From positions 16,795 to 29,752 of the forward strand of contig DHXQ01000004.1 in NCBI GenBank assembly GCA_002413755.1: a DNA stretch of 12,958 nucleotides, written 5' to 3'. Positions 5,953 to 12,880 of the stretch are shown here, piece by piece; within the stretch, counting starts at the first letter, position 1; each line of letters opens with the position of its first letter. Below the pieces are notes generated by a model, which did not search any database, was not told the DNA's origin, and worked only from the letters and a program-made list of their open reading frames with translations. Both the position numbers and the translations under genes were made by a program. This stretch comes from Candidatus Saccharibacteria bacterium UBA5152. Its GTDB lineage: Bacteria; Patescibacteriota; Saccharimonadia; Saccharimonadales; UBA4665.

Positions 5953-6286
5953 TCCCGAAACGGCCGGCGCAGTCCGCATGAAGCGAACGCATAGCCGGAT
6001 TGTCAGAGATGCGATTGCCGAAAATCAAGCAGCGATTAGAGATCATAGAAACAAATTAGATACAACGAGGAGCGAAACGATGGAAACGGCAATAGACGAG
6101 AATGAAGTAGTCGTAGACGACACAGCGGCTACAACACCGGAAACCGGACAGGATCAGTCTAAGACCAAACGGGATTTGGACACGGTTCAGGAAGTTCGTC
6201 TTTACAAACCTGATCTGTTCCCACGGATTGGCGGCCCACTACTAGATCGAGAGACAACATTTATAGGATTCTTAGGAGAAGACTAA
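5945..6286 (+). CDS. Unrecognised small protein (orfX) between gamma and beta
   Basis: I do not recognise this 113-residue protein, and no gene normally sits here in FoF1 operons. It has three zones: residues 1-45 are basic and probably helical (rich in Arg, Lys and His), 46-75 are acidic and probably disordered, and 76-113 contain an ordered-looking EVRLYKPDLFPRIGGPLL stretch ending FIGFLGED. There is no cysteine, signal peptide or membrane helix. The ATG overlaps atpG by 8 nt behind GGAGG, and the stop shares one base with the atpD start, so it should be translated with F1 subunits. Arginine is often coded by AGA and AGG here, unlike the CGC/CGT-rich neighbours. A second strong start lies at 6080. 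A cytoplasmic role with the F1 head (assembly or regulation) is only an inference from position. Confidence 0.75.
   Translation: MGSPETAGAVRMKRTHSRIVRDAIAENQAAIRDHRNKLDTTRSETMETAIDENEVVVDDTAATTPETGQDQSKTKRDLDTVQEVRLYKPDLFPRIGGPLLDRETTFIGFLGED
6067..6072 (+). promoter_or_regulatory. Internal Shine-Dalgarno within orfX
   Basis: GAGGAG lies 7 nt before an in-frame ATG at 6080-6082 (Met46 of orfX). Strength and spacing are at least as good as those of the first start. It could yield a 68-residue short form lacking the basic N-terminal zone, or it may be the true start. Confidence 0.5.
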
Positions 6287-7722
6287 TGGCAACAGACGCA
6301 ACAAAACATAAGACCGGTAAGATCACCGCCATCGTCGGTGTGGTGATTGATATCGAGTTCGGAACTGGCAATCTGCCAGCAATCTATAACGCCCTGCACG
6401 TCACCAATGGCGATCAGGAATTAACATTGGAAGTTGCCCAGCACCTCAGCGAATCAAGCGTCCGCGCCATCTCGCTCGGTTCAACCGATGGCTTGGCTCG
6501 CGGCACGACTGTCACCGACACCGGCGCACCAATCAGCGTCCCGATCGGTGACGCGACGCTTGGCCGTATGTTCAACGTCACCGGCGAACCGATCGACGGT
6601 AAAGGCGGCACGTTCAAAGAAACTGCGCCAATTCACCGCGCACCGCCGCCACTAGTCGACCAGTCTGGCCGCGTCGAAATCCTGGAAACCGGCATCAAAG
6701 TTATCGACCTGATTGCGCCTATCACCAAGGGTGGTAAGGTCGGTTTGTTCGGTGGTGCCGGCGTTGGTAAGACCGTCCTGATCCAGGAGCTGATCAATAA
6801 CATCGCCAAATTCCATGCTGGTTATTCAGTGTTTGCAGGTGTTGGTGAGCGTACCCGTGAAGGTAACGACCTGTACCACGAAATGCAGGAATCGGGCGTC
6901 ATCAAAAACACCTCGCTCGTCTTCGGACAGATGAATGAGCCGCCAGGCGCCCGCCTGCGCGTTGCCCTCTCCGGCCTGACGATTGCCGAAGGCTTCCGTG
7001 ATAAAGGCAACGATGTACTGCTCTTTATCGATAACATTTTCCGTTACACCCAGGCCGGTGCTGAAGTTTCGGCCTTGCTCGGTCGCCTGCCATCTGCTGT
7101 CGGTTACCAGCCAAACTTAGCCCAGGAAATGGGTACACTCCAGGAGCGGATTACATCAACCAAAGAAGGTTCGATTACGTCAGTTCAGGCCGTGTATGTG
7201 CCCGCTGACGACTTTACCGACCCAGCTCCAGCGACGACTTTCGCCCACCTTGATTCGACGATTGTGTTGAGCCGGGCACTGACCGAAATCGGTATCTATC
7301 CAGCCGTTGATCCGCTCGATTCTAATTCGACGATCCTTGACCCGGAAATTGTTGGCGAAGACCACTACAATGTGGCCCGCGAAGTCCAGCGCATTCTGCA
7401 GCGTTACAAGGACCTCCAGGACATTATTGCCATTCTTGGCATGGAAGAACTGTCCGACGAGGATAAAACGACTGTGGCCCGCGCACGGCGCTTGCAGCGC
7501 TTCATGAGCCAGCCATTTTTTGTGGCTGAGCAGTTTACCAACAACCCAGGTCAATACGTCAAACTGACTGACACCATCCAGGGCTGCAAAGAAATCCTGG
7601 AAGGCAAACACGATCAAGTCCCAGAAACCGCCTTTTACCTCAAAGGCAGCATTAGTGACGTCGTTGCCGCTGCTAAACCGAAGGACGACAAAAAAGAACC
7701 TGCCAAGATGGGAGCTAAGTAA
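6286..7722 (+). CDS. atpD: FoF1 ATP synthase subunit beta
   Basis: Beta (478 residues) holds the catalytic nucleotide sites. Walker A is GGAGVGKT (156-163), the catalytic Glu188-Arg189 lies in GERTREGND, and Walker B is LLFIDN with Asp249. The family signature PAVDPLDSNS is at 339-348. The lever sequence that meets gamma and epsilon reads EELSDED (387-393), a close variant of DELSEED. All residues needed for ATP hydrolysis and synthesis are present. The first 10 residues are a Thr/Lys-rich extension and the last 15 a Lys-rich tail. AGGAG at 6274-6278 precedes the ATG, which overlaps the orfX stop by one base (TAATG). orfY follows after 2 nt. Confidence 0.98.
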   Translation: MATDATKHKTGKITAIVGVVIDIEFGTGNLPAIYNALHVTNGDQELTLEVAQHLSESSVRAISLGSTDGLARGTTVTDTGAPISVPIGDATLGRMFNVTGEPIDGKGGTFKETAPIHRAPPPLVDQSGRVEILETGIKVIDLIAPITKGGKVGLFGGAGVGKTVLIQELINNIAKFHAGYSVFAGVGERTREGNDLYHEMQESGVIKNTSLVFGQMNEPPGARLRVALSGLTIAEGFRDKGNDVLLFIDNIFRYTQAGAEVSALLGRLPSAVGYQPNLAQEMGTLQERITSTKEGSITSVQAVYVPADDFTDPAPATTFAHLDSTIVLSRALTEIGIYPAVDPLDSNSTILDPEIVGEDHYNVAREVQRILQRYKDLQDIIAILGMEELSDEDKTTVARARRLQRFMSQPFFVAEQFTNNPGQYVKLTDTIQGCKEILEGKHDQVPETAFYLKGSISDVVAAAKPKDDKKEPAKMGAK

Positions 7723-7724
7723 TC

Positions 7725-8012
7725 ATGGCTTGGCCAGTGTCGCCAACGGCTATTGATCAAATTCCACACCCGGAAGACTATGATATTGGGTTAGTTGGTG
7801 TTGTTGAATTGATTACTCCCGGAGTTGCGGCAATGCTTTGTAAATATGTCACCGAGTACCGTGAGTCGCTAGAAGAGTTAACTCAGGGCGATCCAACAAA
7901 GGAGCAGGCGCTTGGCCAACACCTTATTCATTTATCATATCTCGCAGCATCTGTAGCTCCATTAGCTGAGATCAAGAACAAGCTTTCCCATGAATCAGGA
8001 GTTCCACATTAA
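7725..8012 (+). CDS. Unrecognised small protein (orfY) between beta and epsilon
   Basis: I do not recognise this 95-residue protein, which occupies the usually empty junction between atpD and atpC. The N-terminal 20 residues are Pro-rich (PVSPTAIDQIPHPEDYD). Residues 22-52 and 58-90 look like two or three amphipathic helices separated by a TQGDPTKE turn. There is one cysteine (Cys39) and no clear membrane segment, although residues 22-40 are fairly hydrophobic. GGGAG at 7710-7714 lies 10 nt before the ATG, which is 2 nt after the atpD stop; the stop shares one base with the atpC start. Codons often end in T or A (GTT, ATT, TTA, TTG), unlike the C/G-ending bias of atpD. A helical accessory protein of the F1 head is possible, but this rests on position only. 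Confidence 0.75.
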   Translation: MAWPVSPTAIDQIPHPEDYDIGLVGVVELITPGVAAMLCKYVTEYRESLEELTQGDPTKEQALGQHLIHLSYLAASVAPLAEIKNKLSHESGVPH

Positions 8013-8443
8013 TGTTTAGATTTAAACTCGTCAGCCTCAGCGGCGTCCAATTTGATGACGAAGCGTATGAAGTTTTGCTACCCACATTGGAAGGTGAAAT
8101 CGGCGTTTTGCAAGACCATATGCCGCTCGTCAGCGTTGCCAAAACTGGTGTGATTATGGTGCGCCGCAATCCTAAAGATTCAGATGCCAACCGCGAATTC
8201 TTTGCGACAAATGGCGGCGTCATTGAAGTCGTTGACGGCGAGCTGCATGTGCTGGTTGACGAGGCCGATCACGCCGATGATATCAACGAAGCCGAAGCCC
8301 AGGCGGCTTACGACCGCGCCCAACAAATGAAGGCTGAAGCCGGCGATGAAGTCAGCCTGGAGCACGCCCAACAACTGGTTGATCGCCACGCAGTACGGCT
8401 GCAAGTTAGCTCGCTGAAACGTCATCGCCAGAACCGTAATTAA
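8012..8443 (+). CDS. atpC: FoF1 ATP synthase subunit epsilon
   Basis: Epsilon (143 residues) binds the foot of gamma and the c-ring. The N-terminal beta-sandwich (1-86) includes EGEIGVLQDHMPLVS (27-41), matching the family's Gly-x-x-Gly-x-Leu...His-x-Pro-Leu pattern, and GGVIEVVDGELHVLVDEAD (68-86). Residues 90-135 form the two-helix C-terminal domain that can inhibit ATP hydrolysis in other bacteria, so a full-length regulatory form is present. The C-terminus is basic (KRHRQNRN). AGGAG at 7997-8001 precedes the ATG, which overlaps the orfY stop by one base. It is the last gene of the operon. No convincing intrinsic terminator follows before the next promoter, so read-through into the channel gene is possible. 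Confidence 0.95.
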   Translation: MFRFKLVSLSGVQFDDEAYEVLLPTLEGEIGVLQDHMPLVSVAKTGVIMVRRNPKDSDANREFFATNGGVIEVVDGELHVLVDEADHADDINEAEAQAAYDRAQQMKAEAGDEVSLEHAQQLVDRHAVRLQVSSLKRHRQNRN

Positions 8444-8474
8444 GTACCGCAAAGCTTAACCCCTTTAGCTAGCC

Positions 8475-8525
8475 TTGCAAATCTATTGTTAACGCTATAT
8501 TCTGGGATTATCAACTAAGGAGGAA
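8475..8525 (+). promoter_or_regulatory. Promoter and ribosome binding site of the channel gene
   Basis: TTGCAA (8475-8480) and TATATT (8496-8501) form a promoter with a short 15-nt spacer; reading the -10 as TATTCT (8498-8503) gives a 17-nt spacer instead. A strong AAGGAGGAA (8517-8525) follows, with 9 nt from its core to the ATG at 8533. This leader-bearing arrangement contrasts with the promoters at 922-949, 965-994 and 12851-12856, which abut their start codons. Confidence 0.55.
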
Positions 8526-8532
8526 TCCATTC

Positions 8533-9420
8533 ATGTTCAAGAGAAATAATCTGGCCATGTTGGTCGCTGAGTTTCTCGGTACGGGCGTACTAACACTCGT
8601 CGTACTGAGTGTGCAGCGTTCACAACTTGGCTTGGCATTCTTTGTGGCGATTGCCGCAGGTTTGGCAATCACCGGACTGACTTTCGTTTTCGGACGAGCA
8701 TCGGTCGCGCACTTTAACCCAGCCATTACATTGGCCTTCTGGACCGCACGCCGGATGAAGACAGTCAAAGCACTGCTCTTTGTAATCTTTCAGGTACTTG
8801 GTGCCTGGGCTGCCTACGCGTTGTATCACTACTTTGTGAACACCAACGTCCAGGAAATTACTCAGGCGTTTAGCGGCCGCGTAATGGTTGCCGAAGCTAT
8901 CGGTACCATGATCTTTGCAATGGCATGTGCCGCTGCGGCTTACCACCAATTCGATAACTCACGCGCTGCTGTTGTCAGCGGTATCGGCTTTATGCTGGCT
9001 ATCGTTGTCGCTTCTGGTGCATCAGTTGGAATTGCTAACCCAGCCGTCGCGCTTGGTGTCCGCGCTTGGGAAGTCTTCGGCTCGCAAGGCTGGGGTAACT
9101 TCGTACTCGGCCCTGTGCTTGGTGCCATCATTGGTATCAACTTGTACGGTTTGCTGTTTGCTAACCCAGACCGCCCGTTCAGCGTCTTTAAACGCCGCGC
9201 CGCTGCTACCAGCGTCTCGTCAAAGTCTTCGGTCGTCGATGATGATTTAGATGACGATGATGATGTTGAGCCAATCGACATCGACAAAGCTGTCAACAAA
9301 AACGCTAAAGCCGGCAGGGGCAATGTCGCTCCCCGCAGCAGCGTGACTGTGACCAAGTCAAAGAAGTCTGCAGTTAAGAAAGTTGCAACTAAAAAGGCAG
9401 CTCCCAAGAAAAAGCGTTAA
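8533..9420 (+). CDS. MIP/aquaporin-family channel with charged C-terminal tail
   Basis: The first 220 residues form a six-helix major intrinsic protein that should let water or small neutral solutes cross the membrane. Both half-helix motifs are present: Asn62-Pro-Ala and Asn169-Pro-Ala. The glutamate of helix 1 (Glu13 in VAEFLGTG) and its repeat in helix 4 (Glu121 in VAEAIGT) are conserved. The selectivity-filter arginine that normally follows the second NPA is replaced by Val172, so the pore may be wider or select differently. Residues 221-295 are an extra cytoplasmic tail with an acidic run (DDDLDDDDD, 236-244) and a Lys/Ala-rich end (KKSAVKKVATKKAAPKKKR, 277-295) like histone H1 or bacterial histone-like tails. 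Strong Shine-Dalgarno; perfect terminator 15 nt after the stop. The substrate cannot be told. Confidence 0.88.
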   Translation: MFKRNNLAMLVAEFLGTGVLTLVVLSVQRSQLGLAFFVAIAAGLAITGLTFVFGRASVAHFNPAITLAFWTARRMKTVKALLFVIFQVLGAWAAYALYHYFVNTNVQEITQAFSGRVMVAEAIGTMIFAMACAAAAYHQFDNSRAAVVSGIGFMLAIVVASGASVGIANPAVALGVRAWEVFGSQGWGNFVLGPVLGAIIGINLYGLLFANPDRPFSVFKRRAAATSVSSKSSVVDDDLDDDDDVEPIDIDKAVNKNAKAGRGNVAPRSSVTVTKSKKSAVKKVATKKAAPKKKR

Positions 9421-9435
9421 GCTTTTCTAGACCGC

Positions 9436-9465
9436 AAAAGCGACCAGCTCAGGCTGGTCGCTTTT
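9436..9465. terminator. Bidirectional intrinsic terminator
   Basis: A perfect 13-bp stem (9436-9448 with 9453-9465) encloses a TCAG loop. It starts with AAAA and ends with TTTT, so it can terminate transcription from both sides. It serves the channel gene on the plus strand and the helicase-nuclease gene on the minus strand, whose stop codon (9464-9466) overlaps the edge of the stem. Confidence 0.9.
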
Positions 9466-12400
9466 AATTACCACTCAGTAAATCATCCTCAAATTGACGT
9501 ATGCCGGCAACTGACGCCGGGTACTGGTCAGTTGTCGGGAAATCAAAGGCGTGCACGCGCTGCCAGATCACGGCGAGCAGTGCTCGTACTCGCTCCAGCT
9601 CCTTGGTGTTGAACTCCAGTGATAAGTAACGTACTTTGCCGTCGTCGTCTGGTTCGACGAACTCCAGGCGCCCACTAGTAACCGTGTAGTCACGGTAGGT
9701 TTTGGAACCTTCGATCAGAAGTTTGTAGAGGTACAGTTGGAGCTGGTATTTGTGCAGCTTGGAATCATTTTTCCAGCTGCTGTAGCTTTTGCCAGTTTTA
9801 TAATCGATGACGGTGATGGTTTTATTTCTGGTATCGATTTCCATGCGGTCGATTCGACCGGCCATATGGGCTTCGCCACTGAACACACCCTCGCCGCGGA
9901 AGCTCTTCTCGACCACAGCATCGGGTGTGAATATACTGCCCCGCTGTTCCATAAATAAGCTGAGTGCCTCGCGGCCGCGTTCGATCTCCAGCTTGGTGCG
10001 CGGTTCGGTCAATTTCTTGGCCCGGATTTGTTTTTCGAAATGTTCGATAACGCTGGCAGTGGTCGGCGCGAAACCGTGCTCGCTGGTCTGATGCTGGTAC
10101 CACTCCAGCGTCTCATGGACGGCTGTGCCGAACTGACTGTCCGGCGTCGGTGCACTTGGAAATCGCAGAATTTTATCAAAGAAAAATCGTTGCGGGCCGG
10201 CATATTCAATATCGATGTAGCTGATAACGTCAGTCGGGCTGATCTGGTATCGCTCCAGCCGGCCTGACAGCAGACTGGACAGGTCAACCGACTGTAAACC
10301 ACCAATGTGCCGGGTACGCCAGTCCAGCGCCAGCAGCGCGGCTGCAGGCGGCTCAGAATCGTCAGTCGCCACCAGCTGCTGGGCTTCGGGCAATATCATC
10401 GTACGGAATGAGCCGTCATCTTGCTGGGTTTCGTTGAAATATTTCAACCGCGTGGTAGCCTTACCGCTAAACTTCCGCGTCGGGCTGGTCATATATAACC
10501 CAATCTTCGCGCGGGTAATGGCCACAAACAATATACGTAACCGCTCGTCGTCAGTGGCGCCGGCATGGCGGATGGGGTGCAAGTTGGCTGGCAGTGTCAG
10601 TTTGTTGCTATTCCCGCGCGAACTGCTGCCCCAGACATCGTCCAGGCAGCCCGGCAAGAAGACATGTTGGTATTCCAGACCCTTGGCCTTGAAGACCGTC
10701 ATCAATTGCACCGAATTGGCACTCTGGGCGTACGGACTGGTGTTGAGCATTGGTTGCTCGGCGACTTCATACATAGAAATAAAGCGGATGAAGTCGCCGA
10801 GCGTGAGCGCGCTATCGGCCCGGTCTTGAAACTCACGTAATTTTGCACGCAGTACCGTCAGGTGCGACAGGGTTTCGTAGAATAATTCCGGGCTGTAATG
10901 CTGCATATCAGCTGAGGTGTAATAGGCGCGCAGTGGCGAGCTGACGACCTCGTCATCCTGACGGCCGCTATGGGTTTGCAGAGCCACGGACCCCATCAAA
11001 TAATCGAGCATCGTTTCCAAATTCTCAGTTGCAACTTTGGCTGCGGCTGTCAGGATGACTTCAGCGGCATTATGCAGCTTGGAATCAGTGCTGTTCAGCA
11101 GTGCCTGGCTCCAGGATTGCGGGCCAGCGGTGTGCCCGCCGCCTGGCTGGCGGGTATCACTCACCTGCCAGGAGATCTGCCAGATGGTAGCGGTGGGGAT
11201 TTGCCAGAAATCGTAGCTGAGTACTTGCGGCCACAGAGCATTAGCTCTGCCCTGCTCGTTGGCGGCAACTGCCAGTACCAGCTGGCTCATGGTGATCAGC
11301 TGTCGTACGACGAGGGAGTCCAGAATGTTCTCGCGCTTTTCGTAGCGGACTGGAATATTGAGGTCATTCAGATACGGCACAAATGATTCAATCAGCTTGT
11401 GTTTGGGTGCTAAAATCGCAATCTCACTGGGCTCGGTGCCGGTGTCGATGAGGCGTCTGATCTCGCCAGCAATCCAGGCGCGCTCAGCAATATCACTCTG
11501 GAACTCGCGGCGTTCGATGTGTGAATTTTTTATGCTGTGATTAGCGGCCGTCAGGATCTTGGTCATGCCTTCGAAGCTGTCTTCCAGCCGTTCCGTTATC
11601 TGGATGGCCACGTTGCTGGCAATTTCCAGGACTCCGGCATCGGAGCGGTAGTTCTCAGATAAATTGACGACCGTTGTATCCTTGAACATTTCATAAAATT
11701 CAACCATGTTGGAATACTGCGCACCCTGGAAGGCGTAAATTGCCTGGTCGTCGTCACCAACCGCCAGCACGTTTGGCCGGCCTTCATTGACTGGATTGTT
11801 GGTCAGCAGTTTGATCAGTTTGAGCTGGGCGGCATTAGTGTCCTGGAATTCATCGAGCAGGATGTAGAAATATCTTTCCTGCAGGCTATAGCGCAGGTCA
11901 GCGTGCGTCTCCAGCGCCCGGATGCTACGTAGGATCATGTCGTCAAAGTCGTATAAGCCTTTCGCTTCGAGCGCCACTTGGTAGCTATCCAGAGCGTCAG
12001 CGAGCGCATTGATGCGGCGGTTTTCCAGTTCGCCGGCAATGATAAATTGATTATCAGCGTCCTTGGCGAGCCAAGTGTTTTTCCAGCTGGTCAGTGGCTT
12101 GGTTTTACCGATGTCGGTAGCCTCTTCGAAAGCCGTTTTGAGCTTTGACAAACACAGAGCGGCCAGTGGTTCGAATTGCTTGGCGATGGATTGAGCGGGT
12201 ATCAGCGGCGTTAGTTGAACCAGGGTTTGTTCAAAATACGGGACGGCCTTGTCGAGCTTGCTGGGCATTTTATTGAAGTCTGCAAAAATCGTTCGCAAGC
12301 AAGCATTGGCGGCAGTAATAAATTCCAGGTTCTGAGCGCCCAGCGCCCGCAAATCGTCGCTTGATAATAGCGCCCGCTTGACTTCGCTGAGCGTGCTCAT

Positions 12401-12841
12401 CAGGTCGCCGATGTGGTGTCGGGTCTGGCGCAACGGGTTCTTGAAACTCATGGCTTCAACGATTTCCAGTAGTACCTGGCGTTTGCTCAGGTCATCGATC
12501 GGACTCTGCAGCCGCGTTTCCCAGAAGTATTCGGGATAGCGCATGATCAGGTCGCTGCCGAAGGCGTGATACGTACTGATCGTGACGTCGTAAGCGCCCT
12601 GGCCGATGAAGCGCGTCAGGCGTTCGCGCATATTGGCGGCGCCACTTTCGGTGAAGGTCAGGCATAAGACATTCTGCGCCGGTGTATCGGTCTTTTGTAG
12701 AATATTGGCAACGCGGGCGCTCAGCAGCTGGGTTTTACCAGTGCCCGGACCGGCAATCACCAGCAATGGGCCATCGGTGGTGTCGACGGCTTGCTTTTGA
12801 GCAGTATTCAATTTGGCGTAGGCATCAGTGTAAGCACTCAT
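9464..12841 (-). CDS. UvrD/PcrA-like SF1 helicase fused to RecB-type nuclease
   Basis: This 1125-residue protein is an ATP-driven DNA helicase with a C-terminal nuclease, likely for double-strand break processing or repair. SF1A motifs run in order: Q motif (LNTAQKQAVD, 11-20), Walker A GPGTGKT (31-37), Ia (TFTESGAANMRERL), Ib (STYHAFG, 89-95), II DEFQDT (330-335), III GDDDQAIYAFQGA (362-374), IV ENYRS (396-400), V (VFKAKGLEYQHVF, 716-728) and VI (LFVAITRAK, 771-779). The PD-(D/E)xK domain spans about 870-1100, with His909, Asp998 in GRIDRME, Asp1013 and Lys1015 in IDYKTGK, and QLQLYLY at 1033-1039. All nuclease residues are intact. No cysteines flank the domain, so the AddB-type iron-sulfur staple is absent. 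AddA or AdnA/AdnB-like proteins are the nearest comparison; no partner subunit is in the window. Motif III has Gln372 where Arg is usual. Confidence 0.93.
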   Translation of the reverse strand: MSAYTDAYAKLNTAQKQAVDTTDGPLLVIAGPGTGKTQLLSARVANILQKTDTPAQNVLCLTFTESGAANMRERLTRFIGQGAYDVTISTYHAFGSDLIMRYPEYFWETRLQSPIDDLSKRQVLLEIVEAMSFKNPLRQTRHHIGDLMSTLSEVKRALLSSDDLRALGAQNLEFITAANACLRTIFADFNKMPSKLDKAVPYFEQTLVQLTPLIPAQSIAKQFEPLAALCLSKLKTAFEEATDIGKTKPLTSWKNTWLAKDADNQFIIAGELENRRINALADALDSYQVALEAKGLYDFDDMILRSIRALETHADLRYSLQERYFYILLDEFQDTNAAQLKLIKLLTNNPVNEGRPNVLAVGDDDQAIYAFQGAQYSNMVEFYEMFKDTTVVNLSENYRSDAGVLEIASNVAIQITERLEDSFEGMTKILTAANHSIKNSHIERREFQSDIAERAWIAGEIRRLIDTGTEPSEIAILAPKHKLIESFVPYLNDLNIPVRYEKRENILDSLVVRQLITMSQLVLAVAANEQGRANALWPQVLSYDFWQIPTATIWQISWQVSDTRQPGGGHTAGPQSWSQALLNSTDSKLHNAAEVILTAAAKVATENLETMLDYLMGSVALQTHSGRQDDEVVSSPLRAYYTSADMQHYSPELFYETLSHLTVLRAKLREFQDRADSALTLGDFIRFISMYEVAEQPMLNTSPYAQSANSVQLMTVFKAKGLEYQHVFLPGCLDDVWGSSSRGNSNKLTLPANLHPIRHAGATDDERLRILFVAITRAKIGLYMTSPTRKFSGKATTRLKYFNETQQDDGSFRTMILPEAQQLVATDDSEPPAAALLALDWRTRHIGGLQSVDLSSLLSGRLERYQISPTDVISYIDIEYAGPQRFFFDKILRFPSAPTPDSQFGTAVHETLEWYQHQTSEHGFAPTTASVIEHFEKQIRAKKLTEPRTKLEIERGREALSLFMEQRGSIFTPDAVVEKSFRGEGVFSGEAHMAGRIDRMEIDTRNKTITVIDYKTGKSYSSWKNDSKLHKYQLQLYLYKLLIEGSKTYRDYTVTSGRLEFVEPDDDGKVRYLSLEFNTKELERVRALLAVIWQRVHAFDFPTTDQYPASVAGIRQFEDDLLSGN

Positions 12842-12842
12842 T

Positions 12843-12859
12843 GCCTATGTATTATAGGC
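12843..12859. repeat. Inverted repeat over the helicase -10 and start point
   Basis: GCCTAT (12843-12848) and ATAGGC (12854-12859) are perfect inverted copies with a 5-nt spacer. The repeat covers the -10 and the probable transcription start. It could be an operator, but six-base arms can arise by chance. Confidence 0.3.
12851..12856 (-). promoter_or_regulatory. -10 element of the helicase-nuclease gene
   Basis: A perfect TATAAT on the minus strand ends 9 nt before the ATG at 12841, predicting a leader of only about 2-3 nt. No clear -35 is seen at normal spacing and no TG extends the -10. The element lies inside an inverted repeat (12843-12859). Confidence 0.5.
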
Positions 12860-12880
12860 TAAGCTGGCGGGTTCGTGGGC

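Noticed and set aside
8449..8478. Possible terminator hairpin after atpC
   Set aside because: The 8-bp arms (8449-8456, 8471-8478) have a mismatch and a 14-nt loop with no T-run after them; not convincing as an intrinsic terminator.
10305..11540. Plus-strand open frames inside the helicase-nuclease gene
   Set aside because: The minus strand encodes all helicase motifs in one unbroken frame across this region; the plus frames are shadows.
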